Of a DNA stretch of 64,000 nt, positions 1-10,515 are shown in pieces; position 1 is the stretch's first letter; the number at the start of each line of letters is the position of its first letter. The notes below the pieces were generated by a model. That model had not been told where the DNA came from, did not search any database, and saw nothing but the letters and a program-made list of their open reading frames with translations. Source of the stretch: Sabellastarte sp. h YS-2021 (taxonomy: Eukaryota; Annelida; Polychaeta; Sabellida; Sabellidae). The stretch is taken from NCBI GenBank assembly GCA_964017235.1, contig OZ024928.1, positions 4,712,001-4,776,000 of the forward strand, written 5' to 3'. Made by a program: the position numbers and the translations under genes.

Positions 1-78
1 CACTACATTGCTCAGCAACATGTAGAAGGCACTGCCTGCAACAGGAGCAACTAATAGTTGCTCCCAATATTGTCTTAA

Positions 79-310
79 TTTATTTTATTTATTTGGGATT
101 TTAAGGTGTTTTCAACACTGTGCAGGTTATATCACGACAGGTAATTTTGTGGGCAGATGAAACCAGCACACACAGTTGGTCAAGGTTCTGTACTGTAAAC
201 TGCTGACCATCGGTAAGCAACTAGCATCTTTCCCATATAAGGTCTGGGATTTGAACTGCCGACCTCAGAGGTGGGAGGCCCGTGTGTTACCACTGTACCA
301 CCGAAGGGCC
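79..310 (-). mobile_element. SINE-A copy (tRNA-derived), with target-site duplication
   Basis: The minus strand starts with a tRNA-like head (variable GGTGGTACAG A box, then a B box near GGTTCAAATCCC), runs through a conserved body that includes the reverse of CAGTACAGAACCTTGACC, and ends in an A/T-rich tail of AAATAAATA type. Near-identical flanks CCAATATTGTCTTAA (64-78) and CCAATATCATCTTAA (311-325) are a 15-base target-site duplication with two differences. SINEs of this kind are made by RNA polymerase III and moved by LINE proteins. Confidence 0.85.
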
Positions 311-325
311 CCAATATCATCTTAA

Positions 326-799
326 AGTCACGGAATTGGAGCAATTATCTTTAAAAACACAAGATAAAAAGGAACCTTGACCTAGGAAACAGCAAATATT
401 TAAGTGTTAAGTAAGCCATAATCAGTTACAGATGCTGCCTGAACCATGCTAGGATCAGGCTTCTGGCATTGTTGCCATGTACAAAATTCCAAAGCCAAAG
501 GTTATGTTCAGAAGTCTGCTTGTCTAAAACAAGATATCTGACAATGTTTTAGCACCATGGATCACTGAAGATCAGATCAGATTTGAACATGAATGATCAA
601 ATTTGGATCAGATTCTTTAATTAGCTCAGATTGGTATTCACAAAATATTTGACCTAAATTTCCGATCCAATTTTCAGCTAACTTTGATCCATCCACAATG
701 AAGAATTAATTTTCGGATCAAGATGGATACAAATGGCTGGCAGATCATATCTGATGGAATAACAGAGTTATGTTAATTAGTCACTACATAAAATCTGGT
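326..799. other. Non-coding; left arm of a degenerate inverted repeat
   Basis: There is no gene. From about 565 the sequence is rich in GATC-containing words such as GATCAAATTTGGATCAGA, which recur in reverse complement at about 1180-1250. Confidence 0.4.
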
Positions 800-915
800 C
801 ATGTGGAACATTGTGAGATTGGAACTAATGACGGTTCTACTCCTACAAGTGACAATGCGGAGGACTTGTGCCAATATGATCCTGACTGTTGAAAGGAATG
901 TAAAACCCCCCAATT
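800..915 (+). mobile_element. SINE-B fragment
   Basis: The body and tail match the copies at 29 and 32-33 kb: a GTGACAATGC-GAGGACTTGT segment, then CCAATATGATCCTGACTGTT, then GTAAAACCC. The tRNA-like head is too decayed to define. It sits inside the inverted-repeat region of 565-1250. Confidence 0.55.
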
Positions 916-2063
916 TTGGAAGTAATGGCTCTGTGAATAACATTGACAGTTTTAGAACACTGTTCAATGATAACTTCTTTTTCCAGCTCTGACCAGTTCC
1001 TATTTCTCATCACTTTAGTTTGTTTGGATGGCAACATTGCTTTTGTGAATATTTCTTCCCCCCAAAATATTCTGAAATTAATAAATGAATAAAACAACAT
1101 CTTGTGTTATGGATAAAAACGGATAAAATATTTAAACTTCTAAGTTTAAGCGTTCCCAGTTTGGTAACCAACTATTTGATCCATTGGGTCAATTAAAGAT
1201 TTTTCTGAAATCTGATCTAAATTTGATCTAATTTTATTCCAAGTTAGTGAACGCCAGCTAACGTCAATCATTAGAGGTTTGACGCCATATGTCATGATCT
1301 ATCACAATTTGATTATGGCTATTAAAAGTGGGTGTAAAACAGTAGCTTTTTTAGCCTTGAAAAAGGCTACATATATGGCTGAATTCACCAATTTTCGTGT
1401 TTAGTTTATTCTGGGTGTAACTACTATGAGCGCACGTCATTCCACCCCAAAGCTAGATCGACCTCGGGTACTTTTGTTTGCAGAAAAAAATGACGAAATG
1501 CAACAGTTGGAAAAAGTGGACCATGGTACAGTTTTATGGGTGGGAAATGGTTTTAAAATCTGTTTTATTTTATTCATTAATTCACCAATAACACACAAAA
1601 AGCTGTAGTAAATCGGGTAAATTGTAATCTATAACCATAAAATATAAACTGTTTTTCAAACATACATGATTTTGAACTGTTTATGATTTTAATATTTCAA
1701 TCTATATACCCTTACATTTTCCTGCTTATATTTTAGAGTTTTAAACGTCATCAAATGTTTGTTTGAGAGTTTGTTGAATTTGATCCTTTTGAGGATGTAA
1801 AATCAATTAAAACTTCTTCACATTTAAAGTTCTTTGCAACATAGAAACACACGTAAGCAAGAACTTCTCCAGCTTTGATCAATAGTTGTACTAATTATAA
1901 ATAATTAACAAAGATAAGATGTTTGTTACTTTTGTAAGAACATATTACATGTTGCTTTATGTAGCCTTGCTGGAAGCTCCATTGTCTTTGAAATCATGAA
2001 AAGAACTTTTCCACTTTGCAAAATGTACTCTTTTATATACTAGCTTGTACATTAACAAACGAC
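916..2063. other. Non-coding stretch
   Basis: This contains the right arm of the degenerate inverted repeat (about 1180-1250). Short open frames near 1430 have no recognisable content. I see nothing else. Confidence 0.4.
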
Positions 2064-2218
2064 GGTATTGTATTAACAAAAGATGGTATTGTATTATATG
2101 TTTATACTCAGTGATGGTATTGTATTAACAAAAGATGGCATTGTATTATATATTTATACTCAGTGATGGTATTGTATTAACAAAAGATGGTATTGTATTA
2201 TATAATTATACTCAGTGA
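2064..2218. repeat. Three tandem copies of a 52-bp unit
   Basis: Units begin at 2064, 2116 and 2168 with GGTATTGTATTAACAAAAGA and each ends in TATACTCAGTGA. The copies are nearly identical, so the array is recent. The unit end is the same word as the start of the adjoining SINE-C. Confidence 0.9.
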
Positions 2219-2517
2219 AACATCCCCTTGTACTACAGGATTCTGAATGCTATGTGGCCCATTACGACTGCACAAATACAGCCCAAGGCCTCTAGTGACT
2301 GACATTCCCCCAACTGAAAGACAGAGGGCTCAAGGATGACCATTTATCAATGTCCCTGAGTTCTGTTAACCTGCCACTGGGGATAGGACCAAATGACAGA
2401 ATACCATAAATTTGAGTGGTCTTCCGAGCCACTATGTATCTGTCTGTACCTGGGTTTGAATCCATGTCCTCTGTGTTTCTAGGCAAGTGTCTTATCCATT
2501 ATGCTTCATTGGCAGAT
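2205..2517 (-). mobile_element. SINE-C copy 1 (tRNA-derived)
   Basis: On the minus strand a decayed tRNA-like head at 2517 (A-box-like part, then a B-box-like GGATTCAAACCCAGG) leads into a body shared with copies at 22.2, 24.1 and 30.4 kb. Shared words include the reverse of AGGATGACCATTTATCAA and CCACTGGGGATAGGACC. The 3' end abuts the 52-bp tandem array. Confidence 0.8.
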
Positions 2518-2814
2518 ATGTAGATAGATATAAACTCTCAAATGTACATGCAAAAGGAAAAAATATTGAATGATACATGTGAAAATGTATATTATTCGTG
2601 AAGATGACATTATTATATGAGTGTATAGTACAGATATTATGTTATTAATCTTCATGAGTGATGTATCTTTGTTTATATATAACAAAAAAATGTTTTACTT
2701 TTTTATTATCTTCCATTTCGTTTGAATAAAAGCTACACTAAATATTTATTTATGCATATAATACCAAAAGAGCATCATATACACAGGGGTGCCAGTGACT
2801 ATAAAAAGTCAATA

Positions 2815-3060
2815 TTTAACTTGGGATCTCCTGATGTTGTATGTTCTGGCTCCACCCTTGCCTGTTTTAGGAAGAAAAGCTGAACTCTTCAAAAAGGCTA
2901 CCCCATCCACCTCCTAGCCCATAAACTACCTGACATCTTTGTGGCATCTACCTGGGTATGTATATGGAATAATGATTATTGAATTGGTTTCTGGTGTTAC
3001 ACCTTAGAGTCTGCCTTGGGCAGAGATTAAGCACTATAAAAGTCTAAAATAGAATAGATT
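2815..3060 (+). mobile_element. LINE 3' end, CR1/L2-like
   Basis: A decayed C-terminal coding remnant (FRKK-type, leading to a short 3' UTR) is followed by the family 3' end AGAGTCTGCCTTGGGCAGAG, TTAAGCACTATAAAAG and a short tail AAAATAGAATAGA. The same 3' end recurs at 30.8, 46.1, 46.9, 48.9 and 63.9 kb. Confidence 0.65.
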
Positions 3061-3776
3061 TCTTAGCCATTTCTTCGTGAATTTTAATGTTTTTAATTTG
3101 ATATAAATTTGATATAAACTTGAGCCGCAGGCAAGGCTATCCTTTATGTTTCATATTCATGGATTATGAAAACACAGATATAATTTTTTTTTTCAAACTC
3201 ACAATCTCTTGTAATGTTTACACGAAACAGTTGTATACTATTACACACACATACAGATACGTCAGTGTAAACAAAATGTAAACAAAACACAAAACTTGTG
3301 AAATTTATAACCAAGGTAGTTGCCCTATTTATTAGTCTAATATTTAAAAACAAACATATGATTATAAGGTGTAGTGCTGGCATGTTTTTATTGACATAAT
3401 TGGGTGTTTATATGTGTCAATTTATGGATGAGTTTAATGGCTTAATAAACATGTATAAATTGTCTTTCTAACTCACTACGTTGTATGGAATTAATGAACT
3501 AAATACTACTATGTTTAAAACTCACAAATTCATTTTAAAAATAGTTTGTTGCAACAAAATAATTTTTTTTCTGTCAGCATTATTTGGACTCCGAAAATGA
3601 AAAAAAATAACATGCACCCAAAAAGCCTCTGGCATGCAGTACTGCTATCTTAACACAGGTTAGTCCTCTGTTCCACCGAGCCGAGTAAAGCCCTAGATTG
3701 CCCCAATTATCCGGGTTAGCAACATAATCATATTAATTGTGGAACAAGGTCTCATTTTTAACCTAGCTGACCCAGG
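3061..3776. other. Non-coding stretch
   Basis: AT-rich sequence without a recognisable gene. Around 3665-3780 there are short inverted words (GTTCCAC/GTGGAAC), which are too weak to call an element. Confidence 0.3.
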
Positions 3777-3830
3777 CTAGCACTTCCAGAGATCACATTT
3801 TGTGTTTTTCTGTCTGGTTTTTTGGTCACC
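3777..3830 (+). mobile_element. Possible 5' leader fragment of the 5S-SINE
   Basis: GCACTTCCAGAGATCAC followed by a T-rich tract matches the leader that precedes the 5S-like part at 38.69 and 41.55 kb. The 5S-like part itself is absent. Confidence 0.4.
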
Positions 3831-3910
3831 AGATGTTCATAAAATCTGCACTTCCAGCAAGGAATCTACCCTACCAGTGTGCACTCTGTTTTGGATAGCT
3901 TTCAAGCTCT

Positions 3911-4232
3911 GGGCCGGTTTCACGAAGCCCCCTTAAGATAAAGATAACCTTAAATTCAAGGATTTCCTTTAATTTCTCCCTCCTTTAAAAAGTTTCAGTT
4001 TCACAAAGCCTCCTTCCTTAAAGGAGATTTTTAAGGAAGTGTCCTTCAAGGAATGTTTAATAACTTTATAGAACATTTGGCCCCTCCTTATGTTTCAAGG
4101 AAGACATTTGGCGAGGAGAGTTAAAGGAGCCCTTATGAAACTAAATTTTAAGGTGGCCTTCCCAAAAGAATCAAAATGACCTTCCTTTACTAAAGGAGGT
4201 AATTTCCAGAGGAGGCTTCATGAAACCGGCCC
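3911..4232. mobile_element. MITE-A copy 1
   Basis: This 322-bp element is bounded by inverted ends GGGCCGGTTTCACGAAGCC and GGCTTCATGAAACCGGCCC. It has no coding capacity and the interior is rich in CCTCCTT/AAGGAGG words that also pair. A second copy at 28.6 kb shares ends and interior. Non-autonomous DNA transposon; superfamily not assigned. Confidence 0.85.
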
Positions 4233-4334
4233 CTAATGGCAGTGTTGGAGCTCAACTTAGGAGTCAGCCCATCTTAAGATGGGTTATAGCCCAACTTAGG
4301 ATCCCAAGTTGGGTAACCTATCTTAACATATTGT
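4233..4334. repeat. Palindrome-rich spacer
   Basis: It contains the perfect palindrome CCCATCTTAAGATGGG (about 4268-4283) and the near-palindrome CCCAACTTAGGATCCC/AAGTTGGG. Probably a remnant of another inverted-repeat element. Confidence 0.5.
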
Positions 4335-4341
4335 CCCAACT

Positions 4342-4829
4342 TAGGATAATATAATTCAAGAAGGTTTTTAAATCTAAAATTGGCTGAATTGCAGAATTCC
4401 CCTCCCGGAAATACATGAAAGTAGTTCCGTCAATATATAGATATATAATATATATATATATATATTATATAAAGAATTAAGAAAGAGGCAGGTAGGCGGG
4501 TAGACATGTCGGCGGGTAGACAGGTCGGCAGGTCGGCGGGTAGACAGGTCGACTGGTTTAACATCTCTAATGCAAACCTGCCGACCTGCTGACCCGCCGA
4601 CCTGTCTACCTGCCAACCTGTCTACCAGCCTACCTGCCTACATGTCTACCAGCCTACATGTCTACCTGCCTACATGTCTACCTGTCCACGTCTCTTATTT
4701 TCCATTTACTTAGGAACTATATTATTGCAGAAAATAAATTCAATGATATTCCTACGCCTTTCTACTTCCGGGAGGGGAATTCTGCAATCCTTCCCTAAAA
4801 TTTAATATTATCATTTAATATTATCCTTA
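4342..4829. mobile_element. Inverted-repeat element enclosing an inverted minisatellite
   Basis: Perfect 23-bp inverted arms lie at 4388-4410 and 4766-4788 (right arm starts TTCCGGGAGGGGAATTC). A further outer 10-bp pair (AGGATAATAT at 4343 and ATATTATCCT at 4818) brackets them. Between the arms are an AT dinucleotide tract (about 4437-4470), a block of GGCGGGTAGACAGGTC-type units (4488-4554), a short loop, and a block of the complementary GACCTGTCTACCTGCC-type units (4578-4688). A single strand could fold into a long hairpin. No coding sequence. Confidence 0.8.
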
Positions 4830-4835
4830 GTGCCC

Positions 4836-4895
4836 TACTGATGGCTTTGCAACTCACACCTGTAGACTGAAAGACTTTTCGGCCATGTTACTTGA
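4836..4895 (+). mobile_element. 5S-SINE 3' fragment
   Basis: CTGATGGCTTTGCAACTCA, then TGTAGACTGAAAGAC and TTTTCGGCCATG match the 3' part of the 5S-SINE copies at 19.6, 38.8 and 41.7 kb. The 5S-like part is missing. Confidence 0.6.
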
Positions 4896-5820
4896 GATTT
4901 CTCCGCCATTTCTACATGGGTAAATTTAAAAAACAAAGAGCAGAGGCTCTGAAAAATACTCATAATGATGTATATGAAATATTTTGTAGCTTGAATGATT
5001 AATAAACTCTTGATGAAATTTGGCACCTTGCAGCTGAATAACAAATAAATGTTACTGATCTTACTTTAAGAAATATACAAATTTGGAATCATTTCACAGG
5101 AAAGATGAGTTGCGTTGTATAAAAGATAATATTGACTAGATTAAAGATGACTTGTGTCACGCAAAATGTGCACGGGGGACATGCAGTTGTTGCTGCTACT
5201 GAACGAAACAAGCTCTGGCAAGCAATCAGAACCCAGAATAGAGTCAGTGAATTTAGACAACAGTTGAAGACTGGCCTGTGCAGTTTAGCCTATCCTCCAC
5301 CATATTATTTTATTCCCCAATGGATACAGACTTCGTTCTGGAAATTGGACTAATCCTTCTTGGACATCAGGGCCTTAGAAGATGTCTACATTTATTTGGC
5401 GCTTTAAAATTACTCCTTATTATTGGTAGTAGCAGTATCCTCACACGCTATGGCATATTACTTTTTAATCATATGCAAAGAAGTCATGTTCCTAAACCTA
5501 AACCCAAGTTATTTTCAAGAACCACACAACAATTCCTCAGCATCTTCCTTGATTAGGGATTTTGGCCTAGCTTCACATGACATATGAAAAAGGTTAGACA
5601 TGGCTCAGTCTTTCATACCACATATACCAGCAGTTTCAACTACAGCCTTAATACACATCAGCCAGGAAAGCAGAGTATCAGGTAACCACAGCCCTTTAAG
5701 GGCCACTTATCAGCCATTTTCAGGGTCATTCCAGTATTTCAAGGACACTGATGTTGTGCAAATTTAAGCATGTAATTTCAACATAAAACATACCTCACCA
5801 ACACACATATGCATTTATAT
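4896..5820. other. Non-coding stretch
   Basis: Short overlapping open frames occur at about 5130-5560, but they lack recognisable domains, typical splice context or homologous features. I call no gene. Confidence 0.35.
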
Positions 5821-6716
5821 ACATATGTTCCATAAGACCCCAATTACACTTCCAAGGATCAGCCGCCAGATCACGCTAGGTTTCCTAATACTGAAAATGT
5901 TGAGTGATTTACGGATCATATTTTTCATCCGTGAGCTTGTCCTTAACATCCGTAATGTCCTTATGGCATCCACCATGGATGAGATGTGTCCGCAAGGACG
6001 TTATGAAAAAATCAATCTGTTCTTCCATAAAGTTTTTGCAGATCTTATCTGTAAGTGATATCTGTAACTCGTCCGTAAGTCATCCCTAATGTCTCTAAAC
6101 CCATCCAGGATATCACTATGGATTTCCTAACATCCTTTACTCATCCGTGCCAATGAAGGCTCGGAAAATTTCCACGGATATCCCTGGAGGCTACAAGGAC
6201 ACTACTGAAAGGCTTACGGATATTAACAGACATTCCCGGAACCCCCGGACAATCAGAATGGCCCTGGAAGAAGGTCAAGGAAATGAAACTTTTTGAGGAT
6301 GTGCATGGACATGCGCAGATGTGTCCCAGGACAATAGGGATAGTGTTTATGGATGATAAGGATGGCTCAAGGACAATAAGGATGGGGTTTACGTATTAAT
6401 TTATGGTTTCCCATGCTCTTTGGGAAGTTACGGAAAGACAGTTTCTCACAGACAAAAGTTTATATAAAGGGCACTTGGCTTGGTTTTGGCTCATACACAT
6501 TTTGCATTTTGATGAGGATACATCAATTCAACAACTTTACAACAAAATCTGGAGATATTTGAGGATATATTTTGCTGGCATATTTAGTCAAATAATTGAG
6601 ACTTTTGTATTGTTTTTGGAAAGGAAATTTGGTGAATATTTCTGTAAAAAGCCCCCAAAGAAAAAGTTGCTGACACACAGGACACACTGGCTGCTGGGTG
6701 GGGGCGGGGGGGTGGG
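5821..6716. other. GGAT/ATCC-rich flank of the first Harbinger element
   Basis: There are many scattered words of the kind ACGGAT, ATCCGT, AAGGAC and GGATGG, in both orientations. This may be terminal non-coding DNA of the Harbinger element that follows. I could not find its terminal inverted repeats. An open frame at 6403-6780 includes a G-rich low-complexity run and is not a convincing gene. Confidence 0.3.
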
Positions 6717-7176
6717 GTGGGCACAGAGGGCAAGGGCAAAGGCAAGGGCAAGGGAAAAAGCAAGGAAGGAAAAGATGTAACAGAAGAGAGGGCTGCAAAA
6801 AGAAGCAAGAAACCCGCTGTTCTGTTCACTGCTGAGGAGGAGCAAAAATTAGTTGACTTTTTGCATAATAATGAAGTTTTCTACAACAAGCGTTTAATGG
6901 ACTACAAGGGCAGGTCAAAGAGGGTGGCTGTGTGGGTTAAGTTTTGTACCGAGAACAACATGGACAAAGGTGCCTGCCAAAGATGGTTTCAGAGCCAGCA
7001 CACACTCTTTGGAAAAGTCACTCACATTGAAGTCGGGCCAGGGGGAACCACAGCTGACAGAGAGGCAGAAATGGAACAGAGACAATTTTCCTTTTCTGAG
7101 GGACCATATCGTGTGCCATCTTATGGCAAAAAGTGAATTCAGGGTTCCCAGGGGCTATGCTTCCCAAGTATCTTAA
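6717..7176 (+). pseudogene. PIF/Harbinger Myb/SANT-like accessory protein, frameshifted
   Basis: A Gly/Lys-rich N terminus is followed by a region starting PAVLFTAEEEQKLVDFLHNN, which fits the Myb/SANT- or MADF-like DNA-binding protein that partners Harbinger transposase. At about 7010-7030 the family reading continues in another frame (KSGQGEPQLTERQKW, then NFPFLRDHI), so one or more indels break the gene. The putative start would be a GTG, so the true start is uncertain. It faces the transposase remnant at 7.98-8.43 kb, and the two ORFs are convergent. Confidence 0.65.
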
Positions 7177-7979
7177 GCAGCGGGCTCAGTATCCAGACAC
7201 GAGACTGTGCACGTGGAACCGTTCCAGGATACTTCTCATCCAGAATCCACTGCTGACCCAGCAGACCTGTCAAACCTGGGTACAGATACCCCTACTCCTA
7301 GATCGCATGGTGTCAGTGTGACCTCAAGCTATGCAGAATCCGAGCATTTCATTCTTTATTCTTTGTGGGTGTTGGGGAGGGCATCTTTTCCTTAATTCTT
7401 TGGACCCTTTGATGAGGGCTTGCTTGCTTGTCCATTGTTTCAATGCATTGTATCTCAACACTTTGAGGCTGTCACCACACAGTGGGGTGAAACACATTTA
7501 GTGTACACAACCAGAGGTAAAGGAATGCAATGTTTGTCATGTTATACAACAGGTGTTTTCAGTATGTGACCATTGACTAGTGCCCATTGACCTGTGACCA
7601 AAAGTTATTTTAAGTCAGTAAACAATGTCCTTTTGACCAAATATATGGAGTAATTACTGGTAATATTAGAAATCAGATTAAATAAATCAAAATAAAAAAA
7701 TTATTAGAAAGAGCAAAAACATAAGAAGAATTATAACAAAGACAATAATGTATGACATATGAAAAAGCATAAAACAATGAGCATTATACAAATAATACTT
7801 GAGCTTTTTCACCACGAGTGTCCATATTACTTTTGTCAAGTTTTTCACAGTCCATGAGGTAGTACATAAATTTGAACACGAGTGTCTTTCAAAGATTTTA
7901 ACTTGTTTATTACATTGCTTTTGTATTAAAGTGCTGCACTGCTCTATTTACATTTTAGGATTTACAGTATCACAATATT
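7177..7979. other. Spacer between the two Harbinger ORFs
   Basis: Probably internal non-coding DNA of the transposon. Short open frames (7133-7400) may be decayed C-terminal parts of the Myb-like gene. The AT-rich part from about 7560 shows nothing recognisable. Confidence 0.4.
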
Positions 7980-8430
7980 TTAAATTCTGTCCATTTGACA
8001 TCGGACCTGCCCCTCATTCATAAAATAGTCCCTGGGATTATTTCTCTGTGTTTTAGCTGCGTCCAGTGGGTTCCTGCCCTCATGTGGAATATCATTGCCC
8101 TCCAGCACTATAGGATGCTGGCCCTGTCCCCCAAAGTCATCCTGTGGTGTATCTGCAGTGCAGTACAATGCAGGCTATGACCACCCTTGCCACCACCGGG
8201 GGCGCCTGCTGCATTGGCCTTTGGAAGATCCTAAAGCCAGACTTGAGGATCCCAAAAGTGTTCTCCACCACCCTTCTTCCATGGCTGATCCTGTAATTGA
8301 AGACGCTCTCTGGCAAGTCCATACCATGTCTTAATTAGGGCTTCATTAGCCAGAGCTGGAGGGGGAAAGCGTCGTCCCTGAGGATGAAAAAGTTCACCTT
8401 TGGTCCACCAATCCCCATAGATTCACTTTC
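7980..8430 (-). pseudogene. PIF/Harbinger transposase, C-terminal remnant
   Basis: Read on the minus strand from 8395, a segment ILRDDAFPLQLWLMKP fits the conserved 'GDxAFPLxxWLMKPY' region of Harbinger DDE nucleases. A stop codon follows, then ESVFNYRISHGRRVVENTFG with FGIL..FRIF, matching the conserved 'RRVVENAFGIL' block. After a frameshift near 8150 the C terminus continues to a stop at about 7980. Stops and indels show the copy is dead. The N-terminal part is missing, cut off next to a LINE scrap at 8.44 kb. Confidence 0.8.
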
Positions 8431-8434
8431 AGGT

Positions 8435-8785
8435 GTGCTTGAAAATCTGTTTGATGGAACTCACAGTTCTGGAGTTGCTTGACGTGTCAGCACTTTTCGA
8501 TGCTATTGAACATCATACCTTTTTTGGTAATCTCAAATTCTGGTTTAGTCTCAGTGGAACAGACCTCGAGTGGTTTGTTCATCTTTGGAGTCCACCAGGG
8601 ATCTGTGTTGGGTCTACTAATGTTTTCACTTTATTCATCTCCATTTAGCAAAGTTATTGGCTCTCATCCCCATATAAGATTATTTTTTTATGCAGACGAC
8701 AGCCAGTTATATGTTCACTTATCAAACAAGAATGCTTCTACTACTCTCACTAAGCTGAATGCATGTCTTTGGAATGTGCCATGAT
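8435..8785 (+). mobile_element. LINE reverse-transcriptase fragment
   Basis: A frame reading ELLDVSALFDAIEH and LSGTDLEWF, then a second frame with GVHQGSVLGLLMFSLY and RLFFYADDSQLYVHL, matches RT motifs of CR1/L2-type non-LTR retrotransposons. The catalytic YADD is intact, but a frameshift and an internal deletion between the motifs show a decayed copy. It is truncated on both sides. Confidence 0.85.
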
Positions 8786-9101
8786 GGGCGTACTGGGAGC
8801 TGAAGAAAACTTAATTTAAATATGGTAAAAAAGAGGTAAGGTTTTGTGAGAAAATATTCAGTAAAAGAAGGAGTGGATAACTTTTTTTTGAAAATGAAAT
8901 TCTTCTAAAGATATATATAGGGAAGCTGTGCAATGTTAATTTTTTCATGGGAGGAAGAGAAACTATTTTATGTGGGGACTGGTTGGATTGTTGGTTCGTT
9001 ACTTAAGCAAGGACACACTGGTAACTATACTTGGGGGTCTAGGTTTAAGCCCAGCTTGGGTGGTGTAAGTGCATTGAATTTTCGTGCAAGCGGTGTTTTT
9101 T
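8786..9101. other. Non-coding stretch
   Basis: A tRNA-like word GGTCTAGGTTTAAGCCC near 9040 might be a decayed SINE B box. Nothing else is recognisable. Confidence 0.25.
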
Positions 9102-9260
9102 CTACTACTACTACTTGTCCAAGCAGTGTTTTTTTACTATTACTGCGACTACTACTACTACTACTATTACTGCTGCTGCTGCTACTGCTACTACTGCTGC
9201 CACTGCTACTGCTGGTACTACTACTAATTCTGCCACTGCTACTACTGCTACTACTACTAA
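9102..9260. repeat. Imperfect TAC/TGC triplet microsatellite
   Basis: ACT and GCT triplets dominate this run of about 160 bases. Every frame is a low-complexity Leu, Thr/Ala or Ser run, so open frames here are artefacts. It is a smaller relative of the array at 17.6-18.5 kb. Confidence 0.9.
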
Positions 9261-9639
9261 CTCTAGTGTACCCATATATGCATCTGAACATAAGTATGTT
9301 TCATAAGCTTCCTATGACTGCATTGTCACTGTCTTTATCCTATGAGTACTTTATTTTGGGAAACTTTCTGTGTTGATGCTTCTCCATCTTTTGCCAAGCG
9401 AGATGATTGAGGGAGTGTGTATATAGTCGATAGCTAAGGTACTGTGGCCCTTGTTCATGTAGCATTTTGTGGGTGAGAAGCCATAGTTTATATTGAATAC
9501 CTTGAGGTAATAGAAAGCCAATGCAGGTCTTTTCCTATTTTTGCTGCACTATCAAATATGGAGCTTTGGCAATGAGCTTTACTGCTACAGTTTGTATCGT
9601 TTGCAGCTTTCGAATTTGAGAGCTTTGAATGACAGCTAA
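9261..9639. other. Non-coding stretch
   Basis: No recognisable gene or repeat apart from flanking sequence of the LINE-end remnant that follows. Confidence 0.25.
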
Positions 9640-9740
9640 TTCGGATGTTTCTGTGGGGCCATCTTGTTGATAACTATTGAGTTTTCAATGGTCAGGAGCA
9701 ATGTTTACAGAGTCGTTTAGGATTGGTTGTAGTTTCGCAG
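9640..9740 (+). mobile_element. LINE 3' region remnant
   Basis: The words GGGGCCATCTTGTTG and CAATGTTTACAGAGTC match the segment after the RT C terminus at 40.40-40.49 kb in the same order and spacing. Confidence 0.5.
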
Positions 9741-10515
9741 CTGGTCATGGTGGATCGGCAAAATATCAAACATGTTTGATATTTACCCGAGACACACCCA
9801 CTCTGTATCCAGACCTTGGCTCTGCCCACCTGGAAACCATCCTATCATGGATCTCTATGGCTTGCCGGACACATCCTATCTTGTCCTTGTGCAACCGTCT
9901 TTTCTGGAAGCGCTCTCTGGTCTGTTGTGATTAAATACCTGAACACCACCATTTGGAATCTGGTATCCGATGGATTATATCTGCATTTAAGATAAGGTTT
10001 TTGTTTTTGACAAATCAACTAGGATTTAGTGTTGAGATACAAGTTGAATTGAAGAAAGAAGTCCCTACAGACACACCTACATAGTTTGAGTTGGGGAATA
10101 CACCTGCTGACATTCAGAGGAGGAGGATCTTTGATTTTTGTGAATGATATTGACTTTTGGATCTAACCTTTTCACATTTTACCTTTGAGAAAGTTTGGAA
10201 GTTCTTCAAAGATTTTTATAATATAGAAGTTTGTTTCACTCACAAATATCTTGCAAATTTGCCACAAAAAAGTTATGATATAAGGTTAACAAATTTGGAG
10301 TTTCAATGTGGGACATTTTTACATAAGTTGCATTGAGGGACTTACGATTTGGTTGGAAATTGTTTTGAAACTTGTTGGAAATGTATTGGATTTTTGGGGT
10401 AAAATTTGTTGGAAGCAACACCAGCTCAAATAAAAGCTCTTACAATGATTGAGTAGTCCTGAAAAGGACAGATAGATGCCAGTTTCTTCACTCCCCAGGG
10501 TAGTTTCTTGGCTCA
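9741..10515. other. Non-coding stretch
   Basis: Probably partly flank or internal DNA of the second Harbinger element. No ORF or repeat can be assigned. Confidence 0.25.

Noticed and set aside
2040-2220. CRISPR-like array (regular 52-bp period)
   Set aside because: A plain tandem repeat without distinct spacers, in a eukaryotic intron-rich context.
3665-3800. Possible further inverted-repeat element
   Set aside because: Only short matches (GTTCCAC/GTGGAAC) could be found by eye, within chance.
6403-6845. Overlapping frames upstream of the Myb-like gene
   Set aside because: They are shadows of low-complexity G-rich and AAGGGC-rich sequence. Only the frame from 6717 continues into a recognisable domain.
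8933-9376. 147-codon frame with a poly-Leu core
   Set aside because: Its core is the 160-bp triplet microsatellite.
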